Shown here: positions 10,396-19,758 of the stretch, piece after piece
How the letters are laid out: each line of letters starts with the position of its first letter
Position numbering within the stretch: position 1 is the stretch's first letter
Assembly: GCF_947488135.1 (NCBI RefSeq)
Contig: NZ_CANKYW010000001.1
Coordinates: forward strand, 124,001-188,000
Direction of reading: 5' to 3'
Length of the DNA stretch: 64,000 bases
Source: an uncultured Marivita sp.
GTDB taxonomy: Bacteria; Pseudomonadota; Alphaproteobacteria; Rhodobacterales; Rhodobacteraceae
Position numbers and translations under genes: made by a program
The notes under the pieces: generated by a model
What the model was told of the DNA's origin: nothing
Database searches by the model: none
What the model saw: only the letters and a program-made list of their open reading frames with translations

Positions 10396-11417
10396 AACTG
10401 TCCCCGCGCGAGGCGTCGGGCTACTTCGCAAAGCCCGATCCCGGCAAGACCGGTATCCTGATCTATGGCGAAGACGCGATGCGGGTCGCGCTCAAGCGGC
10501 AGGAGTTGATCGCGGCGCTGATCGGTCCCGAGGGCGAGAGCGAGATGCGGCTCACGCGGATCGCTGCGTCGGACCTGCGCAAAGAGCCCGCCCTGTTGGG
10601 TGACGCGATCAAGGCGGTGGGGTTTTTCCCCGGACCGCGCGTGGCGTTTGTGGAAGAGGCGAACGACACGGTGGCCACACCGATTGCCGCGGCGGTCGAG
10701 GATTGGCAACCGGGCGATGCGCAGATCGTCGTGACGGGGGGGCAGTTGCCCGCCAAATCGGCGTTGCGCAAGCTGTTTGAGGGGCATCCGAACGCCTACG
10801 CGGCGGCGCTTTATAATGACCCGCCCAGCCGCGCCGAGATCGAGGCGGAGCTCACCCGCGCAGGACTTGCGCGTCCCGATGGGTCGGCGATGGAAATGCT
10901 GACCGCCCTGTCGCGCGAGATTGATCCCGGGGATTTTCGACAGACGCTTGAGAAAATCGCGCTCTACAAGCTTGGGGATGACACGGGGCTCACGCCCGAC
11001 GAGGTGACGCTGTGTGCGCCGGGATCGACCGAGGCCGATCTGGATGATGTGATCCATATCGTGGCCGAGGGGCGGACCGGAGAGATCGGCCCGGTGATGT
11101 CGCGGCTCGAGGCGCAGGGCACGGCGGCGGTGACATTGCTCATCATGGCGACGCGGCATTTCCGGGCGCTGCACACGGCGGCCTCGGATCCCGGTGGGGT
11201 CGGCCAAGGCATGGGGCGGTTGCGCCCGCCGGTCTTTGGCCCGAGGCGCGACCGGATGGCCCGCCAAGCGTCCGGGTGGGGGATGCACCGGTTGGAGCAA
11301 GCGTTGCAGATGTTGCTGGAAACGGACCTGTCGCTGCGATCGGCCGGACAGCACGGGCCTGCCCTTGCCATCGTGGAACGGGCGTTTATCCGGCTGGCGA
11401 TGCTGGGGCGGCGTTAA
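10392..11417 (+). CDS. holA: DNA polymerase III subunit delta
   Basis: The delta subunit of the clamp loader, 341 residues, which opens the beta clamp. It has the AAA+-like fold without a working ATP site. Signs are GILIYGEDAMRVALKRQEL near the N-terminus, FFPGPRVAFVEEAND, and the C-terminal collar domain with HFRALHTA and a final RAFIRLAMLGRR. The start ATG overlaps the lptE stop as ATGA, so translation is coupled. Length and context are normal. Confidence 0.93.
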   Translation: MKLSPREASGYFAKPDPGKTGILIYGEDAMRVALKRQELIAALIGPEGESEMRLTRIAASDLRKEPALLGDAIKAVGFFPGPRVAFVEEANDTVATPIAAAVEDWQPGDAQIVVTGGQLPAKSALRKLFEGHPNAYAAALYNDPPSRAEIEAELTRAGLARPDGSAMEMLTALSREIDPGDFRQTLEKIALYKLGDDTGLTPDEVTLCAPGSTEADLDDVIHIVAEGRTGEIGPVMSRLEAQGTAAVTLLIMATRHFRALHTAASDPGGVGQGMGRLRPPVFGPRRDRMARQASGWGMHRLEQALQMLLETDLSLRSAGQHGPALAIVERAFIRLAMLGRR

Positions 11418-11426
11418 AGAAGCGGT

Positions 11427-11450
11427 GCCGGGTTCAAGCCCGGCCTACGG
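11427..11450. repeat. REP-like dyad, class A copy 1
   Basis: GCCGGG-ttcaag-CCCGGC followed by CTACGG lies in the 43-bp gap between holA and the GST gene. A second copy with the same flank pattern (CTGTGG) is at 23674-23697. The same arms and the same asymmetric tail suggest a dispersed repeat, not a terminator, as no T run follows. Confidence 0.55.
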
Positions 11451-11460
11451 AGTTGGATTG

Positions 11461-12045
11461 ATGTACAAACTTGTCGGAAATCGTGCCACGCGGGCGTTTC
11501 GGCCCTTGTGGATGCTGGAAGAACTCGCTGTTCCCTATGACCACATCCCGGCAGCGCCGCGCTCTGACGAGGTGCGGGCGTTTAGCCCATCGGGCAAGGT
11601 GCCTGTGTTGGTTGACGGGTCGGATGTCATTCCCGATTCGACTGCGATCCTGACCTACCTGGCCGACAAACACGGCGCGTTCACCCATCCGGCAGGCTCG
11701 GTCAACCGGGCCAAACAGGACGCCTGGACCTTCCGCATCCTGGACGAGGTGGATGCGATCCTTTGGACCGCTGCGCGGCATAGCTTCATCCTGCCCGAGG
11801 CCGAACGGGTGCCAGCGGTGAAGGACAGCCTCAAGACCGAATTCTCCCGCAATCTGGACCGGATCGCGGATGAGATGACATCGGATTATCTCGTCGGAGA
11901 CGACCCGACGGTGCCGGATTTCGTTATGGCGCATTGTCTGGGTTGGGCGCGCAACGCAAAGTTTCCCGACGCGCCCGAAGCGCTGGTGGCCTATCTGCGC
12001 CGGCTGCGCGACAGGCCGGCGTTTCAGCGAGCGGCGGCGCTCTGA
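11461..12045 (+). CDS. Glutathione S-transferase family protein
   Basis: A 194-residue protein with an N-terminal thioredoxin-like GST domain (MYKLVGNRATRAFRPLWMLEEL, GKVPVLVDGSDVIPDSTAILTYLADK, about 1-75) and a helical C-terminal domain (about 85-194, VGDDPTVPDFVMAHCLGW). The SGKVPVL and DS-TAILTYL stretches are the glutathione-binding parts. Substrate unknown. The ATG at 11461 is used because the domain begins there, although the frame is open to 11194 inside holA. It lies 43 bp after holA and may share its transcript. Confidence 0.87.
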   Translation: MYKLVGNRATRAFRPLWMLEELAVPYDHIPAAPRSDEVRAFSPSGKVPVLVDGSDVIPDSTAILTYLADKHGAFTHPAGSVNRAKQDAWTFRILDEVDAILWTAARHSFILPEAERVPAVKDSLKTEFSRNLDRIADEMTSDYLVGDDPTVPDFVMAHCLGWARNAKFPDAPEALVAYLRRLRDRPAFQRAAAL

Positions 12046-12199
12046 GGCGACGGATATTCCCTAAGGCTGCGTCCCCCTTCCGCTTCGACCTGTTCGCATC
12101 GGAAACGGTGCGGACGCAAATCCGTGCCAAGGTGTCGGGATTGTTGATCCACCGAGCGTCCGAAATCGGGTTAAAGTGGTCCCGACAAGGGAGATCACG

Positions 12200-14968
12200 A
12201 TGACTGACACGATCCGCTTCATTCTGGACGGTGCAGAGGTCGAGGCCCGACCGGGCGAGACGATCTGGGAGGTCGCCCACGGGCGCGGTCTGGTGATTCC
12301 CCATTTGTGCCACAAGCCTGCACCGGGCTACCGTCCCGATGGCAACTGCCGGGCCTGCATGGTTGAGATTGAGGGCGAGCGCGTGCTGGCCGCGTCCTGC
12401 ATCCGGGAACCGGCCGAGGGCATGGTCGTGACCACCGACTCGGCGCGCGCCAAATCCGCGCGCAAGATGGTGGTGGAAATGCTGCTCGCCGACCAGCCCG
12501 AGCGGGAGGCGGCGCACGACCGGTCCTCGCACCTGTGGGACATGGCCGAAGCCAACGGCGTGACGGAAAGCCGGTTGCCGACGTTGGAGGCGGAGCGGAT
12601 TCCGCTGCTTGATGACAGTCATGTGGCGATGCGCGTAAACTTGGACGCTTGCATTCAGTGTGGCCTCTGCGTGCGTGCCTGCCGCGAGGTTCAGGTGAAT
12701 GACGTGATCGGCATGGCGGGGCGTGGGCATGACGCCTATCCTGTGTTCGATTTCGACGACCCGATGGGCGAGAGCACCTGTGTCGCCTGCGGCGAATGTG
12801 TGCAGGCCTGTCCGACCGGGGCGCTGATGCCCGCGACTGTTATGGACGACGCGGAAATCGGTGACAGCAAGGACTATGACCGCGAGGTTGAAAGCGTCTG
12901 CCCGTTCTGCGGGGTGGGCTGTCAGGTGTCGCTCAAGGTCAAAGACAACCGCGTTGTCTATGTCGAGGGCATCAACGGACCGGCCAACGAGGGCCGCTTG
13001 TGCGTCAAGGGCCGGTTCGGGTTTGACTACATCCACCACGATCATCGCCTGACCAAGCCACTGATCCGGCGCGAGGATGCGCGCGCTAAGGGGCTGAACG
13101 TCGATCCGAACAAGTGGCACGAGGTGTTCCGCGAGGCATCGTGGGACGAGGCGCTGGGGTTTGCGGCCAAGGGTCTGAAGGGCCGGGGGCGCGAAGTCGC
13201 CGGGTTCGGCTCGGCCAAATGCACGAACGAGGAAGCCTACCTGTTCCAGAAATTCATCCGTCAGGGCTTTGGCCACAACAACGTCGATCACTGCACGCGG
13301 CTGTGCCATGCATCCTCGGTTGCGGCGCTGCTGGAAAACGTCGGATCGGGCGCGGTCACGGCGACGTTCAACGAGATCGAGAATGCCGATGTGGCCATCG
13401 TTATCGGTGCGAACCCGGTCGAAAACCATCCAGTCGCGGCGACATATTTCAAGCAATTCGCCAAGCGCGGCGGGAAGCTCATCGTCATGGACCCGCGCGG
13501 TCAGGCGTTGAAACGGCACGCGACGCATATGCTGCAATTCCGCCCTGGCGCGGATGTGTCGATGCTCAATGCGATCATGCATGTGATCGTCGAGGAGGAA
13601 CTGTACGACCGGCAATATATCGAGGCTTATACCGAGAATTGGGAGGCCGAGAAGGCGCACCTCGCGGATTTCGCGCCCGAGAAGATGGCCGCCATCTGCG
13701 GGATCGACGCCGAAACCCTGCGCGCCGTGGCCCGCGATTTCGCCACCGCCAAGGCCGGGATGATCTTCTGGGGGATGGGGGTCAGCCAGCATATCCACGG
13801 CACGGACAATTCGCGCTGCCTGATTTCCCTTGCGCTCATGACTGGGCAGGTCGGGCGTCCCGGCGCGGGGCTGCATCCGCTGCGGGGGCAGAACAACGTG
13901 CAAGGCGCGTCGGATGCCGGTCTGATCCCGATGTTCCTGCCGGATTACCAGTCGGTGATGGATGACGGCGTGCGCTCGGCCTTTACCGAGGTCTGGGGAT
14001 CGGAGGACTTCTCGAGCCAGAAGGGCCTGACCGTGACCGAGATCATGGATGCGGTTCATGACGGCCAAATCAAGGCGATGTATATTCTGGGCGAAAACCC
14101 TGCCATGTCCGATCCGGATGTGGAGCACGCACGGGACGCCCTCGCCAAGCTTGACCATTTGGTTGTGCAGGACATCTTCCTCACCGAGACGGCGAACTAT
14201 GCCGACGTGATCCTGCCCGCCAGCGCCTTTGCCGAAAAGTCGGGCACTGTCACCAACACCAACCGCCAGGTGCAGATGGGCCGCCCCGCCGTGACGCCGC
14301 CGGGAGAGGCCCGCGAGGATTGGGCGGTCACCACAGAGCTTGCGCGGCGCTGCGGGATGGACTGGAAGTACGACAGCCCGGCGGATGTGTTCGCGGAAAT
14401 GAAGCTGAACATGCGATCATTGGAGAACATCACGTGGGAGCGGCTAGCGCGTCAGAACGCGGTCACCTACCCGTCGCTGTCGCCGGAAGACCCCGGGCAA
14501 TCCATTGTCTTCGGCGACGGCTTCCCCCGCCCGCATGGCCGCGCGCGGTTTACCCCAGCCAGCGTGATCGCGCCGGATGATGTGCCGGATGCGGAGTATC
14601 CCATGATCCTGACGACCGGTCGGCAGTTGGAGCACTGGCACACCGGGTCGATGACGCGGCGCTCGGCGGTTCTGGATGCGGTGGAACCCGAGGCGAATTG
14701 TTCGCTGCATCCGAGTACCCTACGCAAGCTGGGCGTCGAACCGGGAGGCCATGTGCGCCTGACCACCAAGCGCGGATCGGTCGTGGTGATGGCTCGGATG
14801 GACCGGGCGGTGGCACCAGACATGGTGTTTCTGCCTTTCGCCTATGTCGAGGCGGCGGCGAACATCCTGACCAATTCGGCTTTGGACCCCTACGGCAAGA
14901 TCCCCGAGTTCAAATTCTCGGCCGTGCGGGTCGAGAAAGCAGACGCGGACGCGGTCGCCGCGGAATAA
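12200..14968 (+). CDS. Formate dehydrogenase alpha subunit, NuoG/FdsA-like molybdoenzyme
   Basis: A 922-residue molybdopterin oxidoreductase, probably a cytoplasmic formate dehydrogenase. Order of domains: [2Fe-2S] (Cys37, 50, 53, 67); two [4Fe-4S] ferredoxin clusters (Cys151/154/157/161 and Cys194/197/200/204); a molybdopterin domain with its own [4Fe-4S] (Cys234/237/241/268); and the C-terminal MopB-binding domain. The active-site residue is Cys369 before His370 (HCTRLCH), so no selenocysteine is involved. The His-Cys3 cluster expected near 106-120 is absent (HDRSSHLWDMAEANG). There is no diaphorase subunit gene nearby. The ATG at 12200 has AAGGGAG upstream. Confidence 0.88.
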   Translation: MTDTIRFILDGAEVEARPGETIWEVAHGRGLVIPHLCHKPAPGYRPDGNCRACMVEIEGERVLAASCIREPAEGMVVTTDSARAKSARKMVVEMLLADQPEREAAHDRSSHLWDMAEANGVTESRLPTLEAERIPLLDDSHVAMRVNLDACIQCGLCVRACREVQVNDVIGMAGRGHDAYPVFDFDDPMGESTCVACGECVQACPTGALMPATVMDDAEIGDSKDYDREVESVCPFCGVGCQVSLKVKDNRVVYVEGINGPANEGRLCVKGRFGFDYIHHDHRLTKPLIRREDARAKGLNVDPNKWHEVFREASWDEALGFAAKGLKGRGREVAGFGSAKCTNEEAYLFQKFIRQGFGHNNVDHCTRLCHASSVAALLENVGSGAVTATFNEIENADVAIVIGANPVENHPVAATYFKQFAKRGGKLIVMDPRGQALKRHATHMLQFRPGADVSMLNAIMHVIVEEELYDRQYIEAYTENWEAEKAHLADFAPEKMAAICGIDAETLRAVARDFATAKAGMIFWGMGVSQHIHGTDNSRCLISLALMTGQVGRPGAGLHPLRGQNNVQGASDAGLIPMFLPDYQSVMDDGVRSAFTEVWGSEDFSSQKGLTVTEIMDAVHDGQIKAMYILGENPAMSDPDVEHARDALAKLDHLVVQDIFLTETANYADVILPASAFAEKSGTVTNTNRQVQMGRPAVTPPGEAREDWAVTTELARRCGMDWKYDSPADVFAEMKLNMRSLENITWERLARQNAVTYPSLSPEDPGQSIVFGDGFPRPHGRARFTPASVIAPDDVPDAEYPMILTTGRQLEHWHTGSMTRRSAVLDAVEPEANCSLHPSTLRKLGVEPGGHVRLTTKRGSVVVMARMDRAVAPDMVFLPFAYVEAAANILTNSALDPYGKIPEFKFSAVRVEKADADAVAAE

Positions 14969-15028
14969 AGCGGGGAACCGCAGCGGTACTTGTCTTGTTT
15001 TCCCGATGAACCATTCGGGAGACGTGAT

Positions 15029-15391
15029 ATGACTTATTTGACGACACGAACCGCAACACTCGCAGCAATGCTCTGTGCGGGCGCGGCCTATGGGCAGGAC
15101 GCCGAAACCGGCTCTGCCGGCACCGTGGAGACGCGGGACGACACGTATCTGCAATCGGTCGAAGACGTGGATGTCCGCACCGCTGACGGCGAAAAGATCG
15201 GCGAGGTCGAGGAGATCCTCATAGATGCCGAGGGCAATCCGGCGGGCTTCCTGCTTGAGATTGGCGGTTTTCTGGATCTTGGCGACTCGGATGTGAGCGT
15301 CCCGTTGGAGGCTTTGACTTGGAGCGGCTCGCACTACGTCAGCAAGATGACCGTCGAGCAACTCGAGCGGTTGCAGCCCTTCGACGAGTAG
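15029..15391 (+). CDS. Secreted PRC-barrel domain protein
   Basis: A 120-residue protein with a signal peptide (MTYLTTRTATLAAMLCAGAAYG, cut before QDAE) followed by one PRC-barrel (about 45-115: VDVRTADGEKIGEVEEILIDAEGNPAGFLLEIGGFLDLG). PRC barrels bind other proteins or ligands; the exported versions have no known role. The start at 15029 has CGGGAGA upstream; a small TCCCGA/TCGGGA dyad (15001-15020) precedes it. It is followed by a strong terminator, so it is either alone or the last gene after formate dehydrogenase (60 bp gap). Confidence 0.8.
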   Translation: MTYLTTRTATLAAMLCAGAAYGQDAETGSAGTVETRDDTYLQSVEDVDVRTADGEKIGEVEEILIDAEGNPAGFLLEIGGFLDLGDSDVSVPLEALTWSGSHYVSKMTVEQLERLQPFDE

Positions 15392-15413
15392 CTTTCGCTT
15401 TGGTGAAGGTGAT

Positions 15414-15446
15414 GCGCGCGCCCTGCAAAGGGCGCGCTTTTTTTTT
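15414..15446 (+). terminator. Rho-independent terminator after the PRC-barrel gene
   Basis: Stem GCGCGCCCT / AGGGCGCGC with loop GCAA followed by nine T residues. This is the strongest terminator in the window. Confidence 0.92.
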
Positions 15447-15567
15447 CTCGGCGTCGGGCTTGCGCCCTTTGGCCGACACGCGTTTGGTGCGGTGACGCGC
15501 ATGAATACCAATCAGCTTGTTGCGATTTCATGCGTACGTAGTTGGAAAAAGAAGAAGGACCCGTGTC

Positions 15568-16767
15568 ATGCTGCCCATTCAACCCGAGCGCTTTCTGGCC
15601 GATTTGCACAAGTTGCGGGAATTCGGGGCGGCAGGCGTTGGGAAAGGCGTGGTCCGACCGGCCTATTCCGAAGCCGACATCGCCGCGCGCCGGTGGTTGG
15701 CGGGCCGAATGAAGGATACCGGCCTCTCCGTTCATGTCGACCCGGTGGGGTCGGTCTTTGGGCTTGCGGAAGGACGCTCGCTTCTGGTTGGATCACATTC
15801 CGACAGCCAACCCGAGGGCGGATGGCTCGATGGGGCGCTTGGGGTCATTGCCGGGCTGGAAGTTGCGCGCGCGTCTGTCGAAGCGGGAGGGCCGGCGGTA
15901 TCGGTCGTGTCGTTCGAGGACGAGGAAGGCCGGTTCGGCGTGACGACCGGATCGGCGGTGTGGTCGGGCACTCTCGCGTTGGACAAGGCGGATGGATTGA
16001 CGGACCGTGACGGTGTCACCTTCGGCTCCGCCAGAGGGTTGATGCCGGGTCGCGCGGACAGCTTTGTCGATCCGGCGCGGTTTACGGGATTCCTAGAGAT
16101 GCATATCGAGCAGGGTCCGGTGCTCGACCGAGAGGGCGAGGCGATCGGTGTGGTCGATGCGATCGTCGGCATCCGGGACATGAAAATCACCTTCACCGGT
16201 GAGCAGAACCACGCTGGGACGACGCCGATGCCGGGGCGGCGCGATGCATTTCAGGCCCTGTCGCAGTTCAACACCCTGATTGCGGAGCGCTTCGCCAATG
16301 TGGTGACGCCACGAACGGTCTGGACCATCGGGCATGTCACGCTGCACCCGAATGCGTCCTCCATCGTTCCGGGGCGGTTGACGTTTTCGATGCAATGGCG
16401 CGATGGGGATGCGGATCGCCTGGGTCGGATGGAGACGATCATCCGGGAGACGGCGGAGGAGGTGGCGAAATCGGGCGGGTTTGGTTTGAACTTCGGACCG
16501 ATGCTTGGGCTGGAGCCGGTGGACATGGATATGCGCCTGCGCGGGGCTTTGGAGACCGCAGCCGAAACAGAGGTGCCGGGCCGGTGGCGCGCGATGCCGT
16601 CGGGCGCGCTGCACGACGCGACCAATGTGTCGAAGCTGATGCCGGTGGCGATGCTTTTCGTGCCGTCGATTGGTGGGATCAGCCATGATTTCGGGGAGGA
16701 CACGGATGAGGCTGATCTGATCACCGGTCTTCGTGTTCTGGCCCGGGCCGTGCAAGCGCTCGGGTGA
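15568..16767 (+). CDS. M20-family amidohydrolase (hydantoinase/carbamoylase type)
   Basis: A 399-residue Zn-dependent hydrolase of the N-carbamoyl-amino-acid hydrolase/allantoate amidohydrolase/beta-ureidopropionase group. Metal-site residues are His77 (GSHSDS), Asp88 (GWLDGALG), Glu119/Glu120 (FEDEEGRFG), a His in EMHIEQGP (about 185) and a late His in ISHDFGEDT. The enzyme cleaves a linear C-N bond of a carbamoyl or ureido compound; the exact substrate is not clear. The ATG at 15568 has AGAAGGA upstream. Two small genes follow in the same direction or converge. Confidence 0.87.
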   Translation: MLPIQPERFLADLHKLREFGAAGVGKGVVRPAYSEADIAARRWLAGRMKDTGLSVHVDPVGSVFGLAEGRSLLVGSHSDSQPEGGWLDGALGVIAGLEVARASVEAGGPAVSVVSFEDEEGRFGVTTGSAVWSGTLALDKADGLTDRDGVTFGSARGLMPGRADSFVDPARFTGFLEMHIEQGPVLDREGEAIGVVDAIVGIRDMKITFTGEQNHAGTTPMPGRRDAFQALSQFNTLIAERFANVVTPRTVWTIGHVTLHPNASSIVPGRLTFSMQWRDGDADRLGRMETIIRETAEEVAKSGGFGLNFGPMLGLEPVDMDMRLRGALETAAETEVPGRWRAMPSGALHDATNVSKLMPVAMLFVPSIGGISHDFGEDTDEADLITGLRVLARAVQALG

Positions 16768-16804
16768 TGTGATAGCCTCTGACCGATCGACAGGAGAGCG
16801 GGGC

Positions 16805-16966
16805 ATGGATGTGACGGCGCTGGTATTCTACGCGATTGTCTGCGGCGTGCTCAGCCTGTCCGGACCGCGCCTCGGTCGCCCTGCCATCCGCTTCGGCATC
16901 GGCGCTTTGGTGGGCGTTGTGGCAGCCGCAATTCTGCCGTCGATCAGGGTGGTGGTCGGTGGTTAG
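16805..16966 (+). CDS. Small membrane protein, 53 residues, unknown
   Basis: I do not recognise this protein. It has an AGGAG ribosome site 8 bases before the ATG at 16805 and two hydrophobic stretches (about 3-18 and 30-48) separated by SGPRLGRPAIRF, so it should span the inner membrane twice. It starts 37 bp after the amidohydrolase and its last 4 bp overlap the converging response regulator gene. The good ribosome site and the clean membrane pattern argue for a real gene. Confidence 0.6.
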   Translation: MDVTALVFYAIVCGVLSLSGPRLGRPAIRFGIGALVGVVAAAILPSIRVVVGG

Positions 16967-17664
16967 CTCCAGATAACCTCGCCCAGAAAAATGTACCCCG
17001 CACCGTAGATCGTCTTGATCAGGCGTGGGTTCTTGGGGTCTTCCCGCAGCTTGGTGCGCAGGCGCGAGATCCGCACATCCATTGCGCGATCGAAACTGTC
17101 GCCCGCCGCGCCGCCGAGGCTGTCCTGCATGTAGTCGCGGGTGATCAGGCGGTTGGGGCTTTCGAGAAAGAGCCGCAATACCTCACCCTCGGCATGGGAA
17201 AACGGCGTTTCGGTGCCGGTTTCATCCTCCAGCGAATACCGGTCGAAATGCGCGGTCCAGCCGTTGAAACGGGCGGTCTGACCGGTGGACGCCGGGGCCG
17301 CGCGGGTGCGCAGGCGGGCGCGGACGCGGGCGACCACCTCGGCGGGATCGAAAGGTTTGATGATGTAATCGTCCGCCCCCAGTTCCAGCCCGGTGATCTT
17401 GTCCTGCACCTGTGCGCGACCTGAAATGATGATGACCGTCGCCCCCTGTTCAAGTGCCAGACGGTGCACGAGGCTCAGCCCGTCGCGGTCCGGCAGGCCC
17501 AGATCGACGAGGCAGACATCCGGGGTTGTGCGGCGCAAGGCGGCCTCGAATTCGGCTGCTCGGGCGAAGGTAAGCGTGTCGTAACCCGCATCTTCGAGCG
17601 CTTCTGACAGCATATTTCGGATCGCTGGCTCGTCGTCGAGAATTGTGATCAGGGGCTTGTTCAT
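16963..17664 (-). CDS. OmpR-type response regulator
   Basis: A 233-residue two-component regulator. Receiver domain about 5-118: acidic pair Asp10/Asp11, phospho-acceptor Asp54 (CLVDLGLPDRDG), Thr/Ser switch in IIISGR and conserved Lys in IIKPF. Winged-helix DNA-binding domain about 140-230 with RISRLRTKLREDP and IKTIYGAGYIFLG. Its start overlaps the stop of the upstream sensor kinase gene by 4 bp, so they are a cognate pair. The nearest divergent target is the acyl-CoA ligase/Liv operon, which I infer to be regulated by it. Confidence 0.93.
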   Translation of the reverse strand: MNKPLITILDDEPAIRNMLSEALEDAGYDTLTFARAAEFEAALRRTTPDVCLVDLGLPDRDGLSLVHRLALEQGATVIIISGRAQVQDKITGLELGADDYIIKPFDPAEVVARVRARLRTRAAPASTGQTARFNGWTAHFDRYSLEDETGTETPFSHAEGEVLRLFLESPNRLITRDYMQDSLGGAAGDSFDRAMDVRISRLRTKLREDPKNPRLIKTIYGAGYIFLGEVIWS

Positions 17665-19547
17665 GCCGCGTCCACCTTGTGTCCCAGAAACGTGGCCAGA
17701 TCGGATTCGGAGAACGGTTTGGGAAGGACCGCAGTTTTCGACGCGGCATCCTGGTGGCGCGGATCCGAGGCCGGGAGGGAGGTCATGAGGTAGACGGGTT
17801 TTCTCGGGAGCGAGTTGACCAGTTCAGTTCCCAAGCCTGCGCCTTCGAGAGAGATGTCGGAGAGCACGAAGGCGATATCGGGTACGCCCTGCGCCAGGGC
17901 CAGAGCCTCGTCGACGGACGTGGCCTCGATCACGCTATGACCGAGGCTGGTCAGCATCTCGCGGATCGTGGCGCGCAGATCGGCGCTGTCTTCGACCAGC
18001 AACACCAGCTCGTTGCCTTGATGCCGTGCGGCGTATCGCAACGGCAGGCGGAGGGACACGCGCGCGCCGCTGCTCATATTGCCGATCCGCACCTGACCGC
18101 CGGCAAGCTTGGCCATGTCGTAGACCATCGACAGGCCAAGGCCCGAGCCGCCATCGCCCTTGGTGGTGAAGAACGGATCGAGCGCGTGTTTGAGCGCCTC
18201 TTCGGAAAAGCCGGGTCCGGTGTCTTCGACGGTGAAGTCGATCCATGTATCGCGAATCTCGGTGACGGACACCTGGATGCGCCCGGTGATCCCGCACGCG
18301 TCACGGGCGTTCAGGATGAGGTTCAGCAGGCTGTCCTGCAACTGACCGGGATCAAGTAGAATGCGGCGGTTGATCGGGCTGGCGATGTCGAGCGCGATGC
18401 CATCCGGGATGGATGGCGCGGCAAGCGTGTGCAGGTCCGACAGGAAAATCTGCATGTCGAGCGGTTCTGGCCGCCACGCGCGATGTGCGGTGATGTCGGC
18501 GATACGGTTCAAGAGATCCCCGCCGCGGCGGGCGGCCTGAAGGGTCGCGGTGATCAGTGGATCGGCGTCCGAGGGTAGGTCCATGCGTGCGAGCTTGGAC
18601 TGCATGCCAAGGATGATCGTCAGGAGATTGGAGAAATCATGCGCAAGCCCCGAGGTCAGTTGAGCCGCCATTTCGCGACGGCGGGTCTGCTGAAGCGCGG
18701 CCCGGGCCTGGGTTTCCTCGGTCACGTCCATCGACAGGATGTAGACGCCGTTTTCGGTTTCGTCGGGGGTGAAGGCCACGCGGATGCGCCGGGAGCTGAT
18801 CCCGTCGGTAAATTCGAAGGTCGATGGATCACCGGCAAGCGCCATTTGAAGATGCGGCAGAACGCGGGCATAGGCATCGGCCCCCAGCGCGTCGGAAATG
18901 TGCAGGCCGACGATCTGTGACGGACGCCCCGGCATGACGTTCGACAAGCGGCGGTTGGAAAACGTGTATCGACCGGCGCTGTCCACATGGGCGATATGGG
19001 CGGGCATCATTTCGGTGGTGAGGCGGGTACGCGCCTCCATCTCGGTCAGTTCGCGCTGGGCCTCTTCGAGGGCGGACACGGTGGCAGCCAGTTTGCGGTT
19101 GGTGGCGGCCAGTTCCTCGGAGCGGGCAAGCACCTCTTCCGACAAAAGCTCGGACCGGGTGCGCAAAAGCTGTTCCTGAGATTTGACCTCGGTGATGTCG
19201 GTATAGACCGTCACCCATCCTCCCTGCGGCAGGGGCGCGCCTTCGACACTGATCGTGCGGCCATTGGCGCGGCTGCGCTCCATGTAATGCGGCTGGAACG
19301 CGCGGGCCTGTTCGACACGGACCCGGATGAAGCTGTCAAAATCGTCGATCTCTCCGTATTCGCCGCGCGCGGCCAGGTGGCGGATCGTGTCTTCGAAATC
19401 GGCGCCGGGTTTGGTCAGCCGATCGGGCAGATCGAACATTTCGGCAAAACGCGCGTTGCAGGCGGCGAGCTTGAGGTCACTGTCGTAGATCGACAGGGCC
19501 TGTCCGATCAGGTTCAACCCGGCCTGAATGAGCGCGTCGGTTTGCAT
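17661..19547 (-). CDS. Hybrid PAS sensor histidine kinase with C-terminal receiver
   Basis: A 628-residue cytoplasmic hybrid sensor without membrane segments. Two PAS domains (about 10-120 and 175-280) are joined by a coiled coil (about 125-172). Then follow the HisKA domain with His303 in GLAHDFSNLLT, the ATPase domain with N-box LLNLILNARDA and G-boxes DTGPGF and GDGGSGLGLSMVY, and a receiver domain (about 515-625) with Asp564 in FVLSDISLEG. It presumably senses an internal ligand or redox state. It overlaps the regulator gene by 4 bp and is divergent from the acyl-CoA ligase gene. Confidence 0.92.
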   Translation of the reverse strand: MQTDALIQAGLNLIGQALSIYDSDLKLAACNARFAEMFDLPDRLTKPGADFEDTIRHLAARGEYGEIDDFDSFIRVRVEQARAFQPHYMERSRANGRTISVEGAPLPQGGWVTVYTDITEVKSQEQLLRTRSELLSEEVLARSEELAATNRKLAATVSALEEAQRELTEMEARTRLTTEMMPAHIAHVDSAGRYTFSNRRLSNVMPGRPSQIVGLHISDALGADAYARVLPHLQMALAGDPSTFEFTDGISSRRIRVAFTPDETENGVYILSMDVTEETQARAALQQTRRREMAAQLTSGLAHDFSNLLTIILGMQSKLARMDLPSDADPLITATLQAARRGGDLLNRIADITAHRAWRPEPLDMQIFLSDLHTLAAPSIPDGIALDIASPINRRILLDPGQLQDSLLNLILNARDACGITGRIQVSVTEIRDTWIDFTVEDTGPGFSEEALKHALDPFFTTKGDGGSGLGLSMVYDMAKLAGGQVRIGNMSSGARVSLRLPLRYAARHQGNELVLLVEDSADLRATIREMLTSLGHSVIEATSVDEALALAQGVPDIAFVLSDISLEGAGLGTELVNSLPRKPVYLMTSLPASDPRHQDAASKTAVLPKPFSESDLATFLGHKVDAA

Positions 19548-19742
19548 GGGGCGAAATCCGCGGATGGTTCTAGCCTGTTCTGGCTATCACCGGACGCGCG
19601 TGGCGCAAAGACCGACAGGCTGCGCTGTTACAATTCGTAAGGATTGAGAAAACTTCAGGAAAAAGTTGACCCTCATACTGCCTTAAGCCCAATCTTGACG
19701 CAGAGTCGCGCAAAGCGATCGGTTCGGGATGTCCCGGGCAAT

Positions 19743-19758
19743 GGGAGGAAACGTATTG
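19743..19758 (+). promoter_or_regulatory. Ribosome site that decides a TTG start
   Basis: GGGAGG at 19743-19748 is followed by 7 bases and TTG at 19756. In-frame ATGs at 19729 and 19741 lie before or inside this site, and the ATG at 19765 is too far away (16 bases), so the TTG is the likely start. Confidence 0.65.

Noticed and set aside
13321-13330. Selenocysteine in formate dehydrogenase
   Set aside because: The active-site codon is TGC (Cys369), not TGA, so no recoding is needed.
11924-14158. Long open frame antisense to formate dehydrogenase
   Set aside because: It mirrors the codon structure of the real gene, has His/Arg-rich composition and no ribosome site or family match. Similar antisense frames over leuS, the acyl-CoA ligase and ftsK were rejected for the same reason.
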